From: Pelagerythrobacter sp041912895
GTDB lineage: Bacteria; Pseudomonadota; Alphaproteobacteria; Sphingomonadales; Sphingomonadaceae
Direction: 5' to 3'
NCBI RefSeq assembly: GCF_041912895.1
Contig: NZ_JAYSGI010000001.1
Span: 1-64,000 of the forward strand
DNA length: 64,000 nt
Part shown: one piece after another, positions 55,549 through 63,454 of the stretch
Position numbering within the stretch: the first letter of the stretch is position 1
How the letters are laid out: each line of letters begins with the position of its first letter
Made by a program: the position numbers and the translations under genes
Notes under the pieces: generated by a model
What the model saw: the letters and a program-made list of their open reading frames with translations, nothing else
What the model was told of the DNA's origin: nothing
Databases searched by the model: none

Positions 55549-57399
55549 TCAGCCCGTCGCCGCGCCGGTGATATGGCGTTCGACGTTCTTCGCCAGCACG
55601 TCCATCGGGACATTGCCGCCGAGTACGACCGCATCGTTGAACGCGCGGAAATCGTAGGCGTCGCCCAGCGCCGCCCGCGCACGATCCCGCTGGCCGACGA
55701 TCTCGCTATGGCCGATCTTGTAGCCGCAGGCCTGCCCCGGCCAGCTGCAATAGCGGTCGACCTCGCTCGCCACCTCGTCGGGCTTGGAGCCGTTCTCCTC
55801 GACGAAGAACTGCCGCCCGCGCTCGCGCGTCCAGCGCTTGTGGTGCAGCCCCGTGTCGACCACCAGGCGGCAGGCGCGGAACGCCAGGCTCTGGAGATAG
55901 CCGAGCCGGCCGACCTCGAAATCCTCGTACGCACCGAGTTCGTCGGCGATCTGCTCGGCGTAGAGCGCCCAGCCTTCGGAAAAGGCGTTGAACGCGAGGA
56001 TCGAGCGGATCAGCGGCAGGCGGTTGGAGAATTCGCCTTCCCACACGTGGCCGGGGATCGTCTCGTGATAGGTCAGGTCGGCGAGGTCGTACTTGCGGTG
56101 CAGGTCGGTGCTCCTGAGGTTGATCCACATGCGCCCCGGGATCGTGCCGTCCTTGCTCCCCGCGCCGCCATAGGCGCCGGGCGCGCCGGGTTCCTCGGCC
56201 AGCGGCAGGCGGCGAACCTCCAGGTTGGGATCGACCAGCGTGTTGAACGCGCGCGGCATCTGCGCGGTGATCCATTCGATCCGCTCGTGGATGAAATCCA
56301 TAATCTGCTTGCGGCCCGGATCGCCCTCGGCGAACTTGTAGCGCGGATCGGCCGACAGCGCCTGCATCCGCTCGCCCACGCTGCCGCTGGTGTAGCCGAT
56401 CTTGCGCAGGATCGGGTCCATCCGCCCGTGCAGTTCGGCCAGTTCGTCGAGACCCCGCTGGTGGACCTCGTCGGGGCTGAGCGTGGTCGTGGTGCTCGCG
56501 CGCAGGCCCCAGGCGTACCATTCCTCGCCTTGCGGCTGGGCCCACATGCCCGCGTCGGATTTCGCGACCGCACGCTCCGCCTTCAGCTCGGCGAGCTGGC
56601 GGCCGAGCGCCTCCGCGACCGGCCCGGTGACGAGCGCATCGACCCGCTCGGCATAGCTGGCGGGCAGGCCCGAGGCGGCGAGGTTCTCGCGCAGCTGGGC
56701 GACGAACAGCGCGCTGCCCCGCGCATCGGCGATCGTGCTCTCCATCTGCGCGATCGCCTTGTCGAGCAGGAAGTCGGGCGGCACCACGCCGATGCCGCGC
56801 GCCGCCGTCATCCGCTCCAGCTCGCCGTCGAGCGCGCCGGGCAGCGCCTCGATCCGCGCGAGGTAGGCCTCGGCGTCTTCCGCCGTTTTCAGCGGGTGCG
56901 TGGTGTCCATGAAGCGCGGCATGTCGAGATAGGTGCCGACGTTCTGGATCACGACATAGGGGGCATTGCGCCAGCTCCCGACCGCGACGTCGCCGTAGGG
57001 CAGGGCGAAACCGTCGAGCGCGGTCGCATAGGCGCTCTCGACCACCTCGAAGCTGGTCCGGGTGTCGGCGTCGAGCCCGGCGGTGTCGTGCGCGCGGACC
57101 CGTGCAAGATCGGCGCGCAGCGTCTCGGCATAGGCACGCTGACCGGCGGCGGACTGGTCCTCCAGCTCCGCGCGCAGCGCCGCGTGCGCTCCGGTGTCGA
57201 CGCCGAGGCTGGTCGCCCGCTCGGGCTCGTGCGCGAGGAGGTTCCAGGCGACGTCGTCGAGCAGCGGATGGCTGGCGGTGCCGACCGATGCGGGTGGGGT
57301 CAGCGCGCGCTGGCAACCGCCGAGCGCGAGCAGCGAGGCCCCCGCGCCCAACCCTGCGAGGGCCTGGCGGCGGGTGATGTCGAAGCGCGTTTCCTGCAT
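55549..57399 (-). CDS. DUF885 family metallopeptidase-like lipoprotein
   Basis: 616 residues. MQETRFDITRRQALAGLGAG with RR and a lipobox GGCQ suggests a Tat/lipoprotein signal. The motif YHETIPGH (H-E-x3-G-H) is the DUF885 metal site. Family members are thought to be secreted carboxypeptidase-like enzymes. The start at the Met opening the signal is preferred to one 12 codons upstream. C-terminus ends in VERHITGAATG. Confidence 0.87.
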   Translation of the reverse strand: MQETRFDITRRQALAGLGAGASLLALGGCQRALTPPASVGTASHPLLDDVAWNLLAHEPERATSLGVDTGAHAALRAELEDQSAAGQRAYAETLRADLARVRAHDTAGLDADTRTSFEVVESAYATALDGFALPYGDVAVGSWRNAPYVVIQNVGTYLDMPRFMDTTHPLKTAEDAEAYLARIEALPGALDGELERMTAARGIGVVPPDFLLDKAIAQMESTIADARGSALFVAQLRENLAASGLPASYAERVDALVTGPVAEALGRQLAELKAERAVAKSDAGMWAQPQGEEWYAWGLRASTTTTLSPDEVHQRGLDELAELHGRMDPILRKIGYTSGSVGERMQALSADPRYKFAEGDPGRKQIMDFIHERIEWITAQMPRAFNTLVDPNLEVRRLPLAEEPGAPGAYGGAGSKDGTIPGRMWINLRSTDLHRKYDLADLTYHETIPGHVWEGEFSNRLPLIRSILAFNAFSEGWALYAEQIADELGAYEDFEVGRLGYLQSLAFRACRLVVDTGLHHKRWTRERGRQFFVEENGSKPDEVASEVDRYCSWPGQACGYKIGHSEIVGQRDRARAALGDAYDFRAFNDAVVLGGNVPMDVLAKNVERHITGAATG

Positions 57400-57495
57400 G
57401 GGCGCCGGTGTGGCTGGCGCGCCGTTTGCTGTCAATCGACGGGACTGGCGGCCTCGGACAGTCCACGATAGGAGCGGGCGCGAAGGGAGCGGACA

Positions 57496-57708
57496 ATGCT
57501 GGGCACCGTGCTGTCGATCATCATGCTGGCGGGGATCGCGCTGATCGTCGGCGCGGTCTTCCTCTGGCGCAAGGGCGGCTCGCGCAAGCAGGTGCTGCTG
57601 ATGATCGTGATGGCGCTCGTGTGCTTCGCCAACGTCGCGATCTGGACGGTGCCCGACGCGAGCGGCGACGCCCCGGCCGACAGGGTCGAACGGGGCGTCG
57701 GCAACTAG
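57496..57708 (+). CDS. small two-helix membrane protein
   Basis: 70 residues. Hydrophobic segments 4-23 (TVLSIIMLAGIALIVGAVFL) and 33-51, with a basic loop WRKGGSRKQ between, and a short polar tail. AAGGGAGCGG precedes the ATG. Function unknown. It diverges from the DUF885 gene. Confidence 0.65.
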   Translation: MLGTVLSIIMLAGIALIVGAVFLWRKGGSRKQVLLMIVMALVCFANVAIWTVPDASGDAPADRVERGVGN

Positions 57709-57709
57709 T

Positions 57710-58387
57710 TCATTCGGGCAGGCGCCAGGAAACCGCGCTCGAATAGCTGCCGGGCGCCTTCTCGCCCTGCGCGTCGCGCGCCGGATCGAAGCGCGCGCGG
57801 CGCGTCACGAGATCGCAGGTCGCCCGGTCGAGTTCGGCATGGCCGCTCGACCCGGTAACCGTGCATTGCGCCACCCGGCCATCGGCGCCGACCTGCACGC
57901 GGAAGCGCGCGACGCCGGTCAGCTCGCGGCTGATCCAGCTGCTGCGATAATCGCCGGTCGTGACCCACCGCGAGGTGTCGTTGCTCGGCTTCGCTGCGAT
58001 TGCATCGAAACGCGGCGTCGACTGGCCCGAAGGCGTCGGCCCCGGTGTAGGAAAGGCCTCGAGCTCGATCGGTTTCAGCGGCGGCAGCGGATCATCGACG
58101 ATCGTGATGAGCGGATCGTCGCTGACGAGATCCACCGGCGTATCCGGCACGTGGACGTAGCTTTGCGAGGTGGCGGGTTCGTCGACAATTTCGTCGGGCT
58201 TGGGCGGCGGCGGGGGATCGATCGGAACTTCGGTCACCGTCTCGCCGGTCAGGCTCGGCACCGTTTCGATCACCCCGGTCGCCTGCAACCCGAACAGCAG
58301 CGCGTAGGCGAGCGCGCCGTGCACCGCGACCACCCCGGCGATCGATTTCGCCCGGTCCTGCGGCGATCTTGCATCCATATAAGCCAT
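57710..58387 (-). CDS. TonB family protein
   Basis: 225 residues. One N-terminal membrane anchor (IAGVVAVHGALAYALLFG), a proline-rich spacer (PIDPPPPPKPDEIVDE) and a C-terminal TonB domain with SRELTGVARFRVQVGADGRV. Transmits proton-motive energy to outer-membrane receptors. exbB/exbD are not adjacent. The stop lies one base from the end of the opposing small gene. Confidence 0.9.
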   Translation of the reverse strand: MAYMDARSPQDRAKSIAGVVAVHGALAYALLFGLQATGVIETVPSLTGETVTEVPIDPPPPPKPDEIVDEPATSQSYVHVPDTPVDLVSDDPLITIVDDPLPPLKPIELEAFPTPGPTPSGQSTPRFDAIAAKPSNDTSRWVTTGDYRSSWISRELTGVARFRVQVGADGRVAQCTVTGSSGHAELDRATCDLVTRRARFDPARDAQGEKAPGSYSSAVSWRLPE

Positions 58388-58508
58388 TGCCCGTTCTCCT
58401 CTCTCCAGCCGTGACCGGTGAGCCGGTCCGGCGCTCTTCCGCGAAAGAATGATACAACGTTACAGTTGGAGGCGCAAGATCAACCGCCTGGGATGCCTGC
58501 GAGCGAAA

Positions 58509-58979
58509 TCAGTCGTGGTCCGGGTGCTGTCTGCTGGTGTGACGGATCGCAGCGGCCCACTCGGCGCGATCGCCCGCCTCGGTCGCGCCTTCGTCGCGCA
58601 GCGCGGGCAGCGCTTCGAACCACGGCAGGCGCGATTCGGTGCCCATCTGCGACTGCGGCGCGAAGGCGGCGGGATCGTCGAGCGAGCCGATGGTCAGGTT
58701 GGTCCGCCCCGCCGCGAGCGAATGGTAGAACAGCGGTGTACCGCATTGCGCGCAGAACCCGCGTTCGACCCCGGCGCTGCTCTCGAACGTGGCGGGCGCG
58801 CCGCGTGTCCATTCGAGTGCGTCGTCGGGCGCGGCCACCAGCGCGGCGAACGGCGCGCCGGTTGCCTTCTGGCACATCCGGCAGTGGCACACGTGCGCGT
58901 TGTCGAGCATTGCCGAGGCGCGGTAACGCACCGCGCCGCACTGGCAGCCACCGGTCGCGACGATCGGTAGCCGCCGCAT
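58509..58979 (-). CDS. GFA family (glutathione-dependent formaldehyde-activating-like) protein
   Basis: 156 residues. Zinc-binding cysteines in GGCQCGAVRY, CHCRMCQKATG and GFCAQCGTPLF. The family name comes from Gfa; many members are of unknown function and this is not evidence for formaldehyde metabolism. Five bases after the alpha/beta hydrolase gene on the same strand. Confidence 0.9.
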   Translation of the reverse strand: MRRLPIVATGGCQCGAVRYRASAMLDNAHVCHCRMCQKATGAPFAALVAAPDDALEWTRGAPATFESSAGVERGFCAQCGTPLFYHSLAAGRTNLTIGSLDDPAAFAPQSQMGTESRLPWFEALPALRDEGATEAGDRAEWAAAIRHTSRQHPDHD

Positions 58980-58984
58980 CGCGC

Positions 58985-59641
58985 TCACTTGATCGGGCAG
59001 GCGGGGTCGAGCCGGAAATCGAGATAGTTGTCGACCGAGGCCATCAACTCGTCGTTCTCGTTCTCGAAGAAGTGATTGGCGCGCGGGATTTCCTCGTGGT
59101 GGATCGTGATGTGCTTCTGCGTGCGCAGCTTTTCCACCAGCTTGGTCACCGCGCCCGGCTGCACCACCGTGTCCGCCGCGCCCTGGATGAAGATGCCGCT
59201 CGCGGGGCACGGGGCGAGGAAGCTGAAATCGTACATGTTGGCGGGCGGGGCGATCGAGATGAACCCGCGGATCTCCGGCCGGCGCATCAGCAGCTGCATG
59301 CCGATCAGCGCGCCGAAGCTGACGCCCGCGACCCAGGTGGTCTGCGCTTCCTGATGGATCGACTGGACCCAGTCGAGCGCCGAGGCGGCGTCGGACAGTT
59401 CGCCCACGCCGTTGTCGAAGCTGCCCTGGCTGCGGCCGACGCCGCGGAAGTTGAAGCGCAGCACCGCGAACCCGCGGTCGACGAAGGTCTTGTAGAGCCG
59501 CTGCGTGATGCGGTCGTTCATCGTCCCGCCGCCCTGCGGATGCGGGTGCAGGATCATCGCGACCGGCGCGCGCGGGCGCGGGGGAGGGGAGAAACGGCCT
59601 TCGAGACGGCCTTCGGGGCCGGGAAAGATGACTGAGGGCAT
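58985..59641 (-). CDS. alpha/beta hydrolase
   Basis: 218 residues. Nucleophile elbow GVSFGALIG, with Asp in QGAADTVVQPG and His in IPRANHFF as likely triad partners, and HPHPQGGGTMND near the N-terminus. This short type is common in Sphingomonadales beside cysteine desulfurase genes. Substrate unknown. Confidence 0.9.
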   Translation of the reverse strand: MPSVIFPGPEGRLEGRFSPPPRPRAPVAMILHPHPQGGGTMNDRITQRLYKTFVDRGFAVLRFNFRGVGRSQGSFDNGVGELSDAASALDWVQSIHQEAQTTWVAGVSFGALIGMQLLMRRPEIRGFISIAPPANMYDFSFLAPCPASGIFIQGAADTVVQPGAVTKLVEKLRTQKHITIHHEEIPRANHFFENENDELMASVDNYLDFRLDPACPIK

Positions 59642-59752
59642 CGGGTGATCCTGCCGGAATTGAGCTATCCGCAGCGGGCCGGGTGGCGCGCGCGAAGTCG
59701 CGGGCTATATAGTGCGGCCCCCTGAAATCGCAATTGTTTCGAGCATCGTCCC

Positions 59753-60781
59753 ATTCCCGAGCGCATCTACCTCGATCACGCCGCCACCAGCCCGCTGCGC
59801 CCCGAGGCGCGCGCCGCGATGGAGGAGGGGTTTCGCCTGTGGGCGAACCCCTCCAGCCCCCACGCCGAAGGCCGCAAGGCGAAGGCGGCGCTGGAGGATG
59901 CGCGCGAGCGGGTGAAGCGTGCGCTCGGCTGGCAGGGCGAGGTGATCTTCACCTCGGGCGCGAGCGAGGCGCTGGCGATCGGGCTGGGCAGGGCGAAGGT
60001 CGAACGGCGGCTTGCTAGCGCGGTCGAGCACGATGCGGTGTTCCGCGCTGCGCCTGACCCCGAGGTGCTGCCGGTACGCGGCGGCGCGATCGATGCGGAG
60101 GCACTGGGCGGCGGCGAACGCGCGATCGCCGCAGTGCAGCACGTCAATTCGGAAACCGGCACCTGCCTGCTGCGCGACGGCGACGGCCTGCTGCGGCAGG
60201 TGCGCGAAGCAGGCGGGCTGCTGTTGAGCGACTGCGCGCAATCGGCGGGCAAACTCGCTCTGCCCGATGCGGACATGGCGGTCGTCTCGGCGCACAAGTT
60301 CGGTGGGCCGATCGGCGTCGGCGCGCTGCTGGTGCGCGATTTCGCGATGCTCGAACCCACCGGCGGGCACGAGCGCGGCTATCGGCAGGGGACCGAGAAC
60401 CTGGCCGGCGCGATGGGCATGGCGGCGGCGCTCGAAGCGGGCGGGATCGCAAGCTGGCGCACCAGCGAAGCGCAGCGGACCGATTTCGCGGCCGCGTTGG
60501 CGGGCGAGCGCATCGCGCCCGGCCTGCAGACCTCGCACATCGTCGCCATCGCGCATCCCTCGCTCAGCGCGCAGGCGCTGCTGATCCGCCTCGACGCGCT
60601 GGGCTTCGCGGTGTCGGCGGGCAGCGCATGTTCCTCCGGCACGCTGAAGAAAAGCCGCGTGCTCGAAGGCTTCGGGGTGCCCGACGACGTGGCCGCGCGC
60701 ACGATCCGCATAAGCCTCGGCTGGAACACCACCCCGGAGCACCTCGAACGGTTTGCCGAAGCGTGGACAGCGCTCGGCTGA
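59753..60781 (+). CDS. cysteine desulfurase family protein (start codon unusual)
   Basis: 342 residues if translation begins at ATT 59753. Converts cysteine to alanine and sulfane sulfur. PLP lysine in VVSAHKFGG, substrate Cys in GSACSSGT, and N-terminal IYLDHAATSPLRPEAR. No ATG, GTG or TTG is in frame between the stop at 59723 and ATG 59819, and that ATG would remove the conserved HAAT motif. Candidates are the rare ATT/ATC or a sequencing difference. A TATATA box lies at 59706-59711. Very close to a second desulfurase. Confidence 0.75.
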   Translation: MPERIYLDHAATSPLRPEARAAMEEGFRLWANPSSPHAEGRKAKAALEDARERVKRALGWQGEVIFTSGASEALAIGLGRAKVERRLASAVEHDAVFRAAPDPEVLPVRGGAIDAEALGGGERAIAAVQHVNSETGTCLLRDGDGLLRQVREAGGLLLSDCAQSAGKLALPDADMAVVSAHKFGGPIGVGALLVRDFAMLEPTGGHERGYRQGTENLAGAMGMAAALEAGGIASWRTSEAQRTDFAAALAGERIAPGLQTSHIVAIAHPSLSAQALLIRLDALGFAVSAGSACSSGTLKKSRVLEGFGVPDDVAARTIRISLGWNTTPEHLERFAEAWTALG

Positions 60782-60797
60782 GCATTATGGAAGCGTC

Positions 60798-61877
60798 ATG
60801 ATCTACCTCGATTATCAGGCCACTACTCCGCTCGCGCCCGAGGCGCGCACGGCGATGCTGCGCTGGCTCGACGGGCCGGAGGGCGCCGGGTTCGGCAATC
60901 CGCACAGCCCGCATCGGATGGGGCGGCAGGCGGCCGCCGCGGTCGAGGTCGCGCGCGAGCGGGTCGCCGCGCTGTTGCCGCCGGGCGGGCGGGTGCTGTT
61001 CACCGGCAATGCCTGCGAGGCGATCAACCTCGCGATGCGCGGCTCGGATGGTGTGCGAAAGCCGGGCATTGCCTATTCCGCGATCGAGCACGCGGCGGTG
61101 CGCGATACGGCGATGGCGCTCGGCGAGGCCGCCGAAATCCCGGTCGATGCCGAGGGTCTGACCGATCCCGCCGCCGCGCTGCCGGAAAATACCGGCCTCG
61201 TCGCCGTCATGGCGGTCAACAACGAGATCGGCACCGTGCAGGCGGTCGCCGAATGGCACGCCCGCGCGAAAGCCGCCGGCGCGCTGTTCCTGTGCGACGC
61301 GGTGCAGGCCTGCGGCAAGATGGCGGTCCCCGTGGCCGACATGATCGCGGTCAGCGCGCACAAGATGCACGGGCCCAAGGGCATCGGCGCGCTGTGGGTG
61401 CGCGACGGGCTGGAGCTCGATCCGCAGATCACCGGCGGGCTGCAAGAGGGGGCGCGCTCGGGCACGCTCAGCCCCGCGCTCTGCGCCGGCTTCGGCGCCG
61501 CCGCGCAGCGCGCCGCCGAGCGGATGGAGGAGGACGCCGCGCATATCGAGGCGCTGTGGACGCGCGCGCGCGACCTGTTCGCCGGATGGGCGCTGAACGG
61601 CAGCGCCGAGGCGCGCTGGCACGGCAATCTCAACCTGCGTTTGGAAGGTCTCGACGTGAACCGCCTGATGAGCGAATGCCGCGAGGTGATGTTCTCCGCC
61701 GGATCGGCCTGCGCCAGCGGCTCGGGCCGGACGAGCCACGTACTGAAGGCGATCGGGCTTTCCGACGCGCAGGCGAAAAGCTCGATCCGCCTCGGCTTCG
61801 GCCGTTACACGACTATGGACGATCTCGAACGCGGCGCCTCCGCGATCGTCGCGGGCGCCAAGGCGCAAGGCCTGTGA
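60798..61877 (+). CDS. cysteine desulfurase family protein (second of tandem pair)
   Basis: 359 residues starting MIYLDYQATTPLAPEARTAM. PLP lysine in VSAHKMHGPKG and active Cys in AGSACASGSG. The start is at 60798 with GGAAG upstream, 16 bases after the preceding gene; the stop overlaps the ferredoxin start (GTGA). It is closer in style to IscS/NifS than SufS. The first copy in the pair is shorter, so they may be a dimer of different chains or separate enzymes. Confidence 0.92.
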   Translation: MIYLDYQATTPLAPEARTAMLRWLDGPEGAGFGNPHSPHRMGRQAAAAVEVARERVAALLPPGGRVLFTGNACEAINLAMRGSDGVRKPGIAYSAIEHAAVRDTAMALGEAAEIPVDAEGLTDPAAALPENTGLVAVMAVNNEIGTVQAVAEWHARAKAAGALFLCDAVQACGKMAVPVADMIAVSAHKMHGPKGIGALWVRDGLELDPQITGGLQEGARSGTLSPALCAGFGAAAQRAAERMEEDAAHIEALWTRARDLFAGWALNGSAEARWHGNLNLRLEGLDVNRLMSECREVMFSAGSACASGSGRTSHVLKAIGLSDAQAKSSIRLGFGRYTTMDDLERGASAIVAGAKAQGL

Positions 61878-62209
61878 CAGTGCGCGTCCGCTTCGTCACC
61901 ACGAAGGGCGATCCGGTCGAGGCCGAGGGCGCCGTGGGCCTCCCGTTGCTCGAAGTCGCGCAGGCCGCCGGAATGCCGTTGGAGGGCACTTGCGAGGGCC
62001 AGATGGCCTGCTCCACCTGCCACGTGATCGTTGCGCCCGAGTGGTTCGACCGCCTGCCCGAAGCGAGCGAAGAAGAGGAAGACATGCTCGACCTCGCCGC
62101 CGGGGCCTGCCGCACCAGCCGCCTGTCCTGCCAGATACTGGTGTCCGAAGCCCTCGACGGCCTCGAAGTCCGCGTCCCCCCGGACAGCCACGACATGCGC
62201 GGGCGCTAG
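61874..62209 (+). CDS. 2Fe-2S ferredoxin, adrenodoxin type
   Basis: 111 residues from a GTG overlapping the desulfurase stop. Cluster cysteines in GTCEGQMACSTCH (C-x5-C-x2-C) and a fourth in LSCQILVSEAL. Adrenodoxin-type ferredoxins feed electrons to Fe-S cluster assembly or cytochromes P450; its position after two desulfurases favours the former. The stop CTAG is shared with the opposing DUF4349-like gene. Confidence 0.93.
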   Translation: MTVRVRFVTTKGDPVEAEGAVGLPLLEVAQAAGMPLEGTCEGQMACSTCHVIVAPEWFDRLPEASEEEEDMLDLAAGACRTSRLSCQILVSEALDGLEVRVPPDSHDMRGR

Positions 62210-62661
62210 GCGGTTTCGCCCACGATCTTCCGGCCGATCCTGCGGCCGAGCCAGACCAGTCCGGCGATCGGGCCGAGGATCGCGCCGAGCACGATCAGTG
62301 CGGCGACCAGGAAGCCGAGGATCGACCCAAGCGAGCCGACCGCCGCGCGCACCGGCGAGAGGAAGTCGTTCGCCACCAGCGCGCCGCTCTCGTAGCGCAC
62401 ATCGACCCGGCTGTAGGCGACGCGGCCCTGCATCTCGCGCAGCCAGTTTCGCGCCTGGTCGATCTCCTGATTGACTTCGGCCACGCTGCGTTCGGCCGCG
62501 ACCAGTTCCTGCAAGCTCCCGCGCCGGGTGCGCAGCACGCCCATCAGCCGGTCGCGCAATTCGGTTCGCGCGCGTAGCTGCGCCTCGGTGTCGACGATCG
62601 CCTTCGACACTTCCTCGGTCGCGATCTCGGCGGAAATCTGGACACCGCCACCAGCGAACAC
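62206..62661 (-). CDS. DUF4349-like protein, apparently missing its N-terminal half
   Basis: 151 residues from a GTG at 62661. Contains the C-terminal half of DUF4349: IVDTEAQLRARTELRDRLM, a coiled coil (LVAAERSVAEVNQEIDQARNW) and a membrane segment (about 110-135). Family members are usually near 280 residues with an N-terminal lipoprotein signal, which is absent. A strong AAAAGGAGG with ATG at 62687 lies upstream but out of frame. Either a truncated functional gene or a decaying one. Confidence 0.6.
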   Translation of the reverse strand: MFAGGGVQISAEIATEEVSKAIVDTEAQLRARTELRDRLMGVLRTRRGSLQELVAAERSVAEVNQEIDQARNWLREMQGRVAYSRVDVRYESGALVANDFLSPVRAAVGSLGSILGFLVAALIVLGAILGPIAGLVWLGRRIGRKIVGETA

Positions 62662-62760
62662 ACTCTCCTGGAAATCCTCTGCCGCATTGCGGCCTCCTTT
62701 TCGCCATTATTTTGCCACAATTGCGCCGCAATTCCACTAGCGTCAAGCGCAGATATGCGA

Positions 62761-62791
62761 AGGGCCCCGCCGCAATCAGCGACGAGGCCCT
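62761..62791 (-). terminator. hairpin downstream of the DJ-1/PfpI gene
   Basis: Minus-strand RNA forms a 12-pair stem (AGGGCCTCGTCG with CGGCGGGGCCCT, two G-U pairs, 7-base loop) 28 bases after the stop. The plus-strand equivalent has two mismatches, which favours the minus transcript. No U-run, so terminator activity is uncertain. Confidence 0.45.
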
Positions 62792-62818
62792 GCGAAACGG
62801 CGGATTTTCAGGTGGTTG

Positions 62819-63355
62819 TCAGGCCGCTTCGGTCACTTTCTCCAGTTGCGCGATCAGCGCCTTCGAGAACGCCGGAATGTCGTCGGGATTGCGGCTGGTG
62901 ATGATGTGACCATCTTCCGCGACTTCCTTGTCGACCACATTGCCGCCCGCGTTGGTGAGGTCGGTGCGGATCGAGGGCCAGCTCGTCACGGTCTTGCCCT
63001 TCACCACGTCCGCTTCGACCAGCAGCCAGGGGCCGTGGCAGATCGCGGCGATCGGCTTGCCGTCGCGGTCGAATTCGCGGACGATGTTCACCGCGCGCTC
63101 GTTCATCCGCAGCACGTCCGGGTTGATCTGGCCGCCGGGCAGCAGCAGCGCGTCGTAATCGCCGGTGCCGACCTCGTCGACGGTGATGTCGACCTTGACC
63201 TCGTCGCCCCAATCCTTCTCGGCCCAGCCGCGGATTTCGCCGTCTTCGAGGCTGGCGACGGTGGTTTCGAAGCCGGCCTTCTCCAGCGCTTCGCGCGGTT
63301 TCATCAGTTCGGATTGCTCGAAGCCATCGGTGGCGAGGATGAGTACGCGTTTCAT
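62819..63355 (-). CDS. DJ-1/PfpI family protein (type 1 glutamine amidotransferase-like)
   Basis: 178 residues. MKRVLILATDGFEQSELMKP and the nucleophile elbow AAICHGPWLL with Cys; typical of YhbO/PfpI stress proteins often described as protease, chaperone or deglycase. AAAGGAAA precedes the ATG. No signal peptide. Confidence 0.92.
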   Translation of the reverse strand: MKRVLILATDGFEQSELMKPREALEKAGFETTVASLEDGEIRGWAEKDWGDEVKVDITVDEVGTGDYDALLLPGGQINPDVLRMNERAVNIVREFDRDGKPIAAICHGPWLLVEADVVKGKTVTSWPSIRTDLTNAGGNVVDKEVAEDGHIITSRNPDDIPAFSKALIAQLEKVTEAA

Positions 63356-63454
63356 GGGTATTTCCTTTCGTTTCGGGTTGTCGGTGCAACGCATGGGGGA
63401 AGCGCCTCGTTCCGCCGCTTCCAGCCCGCGCGGCGCGCTGCTAGGGCGATCAGC

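Noticed and set aside
58420..58480. Possible Zur box (AACGTT core) in the tonB promoter
   Set aside because: Only the six-base core is symmetric; flanking positions do not match the other arm, so it is not better than chance.
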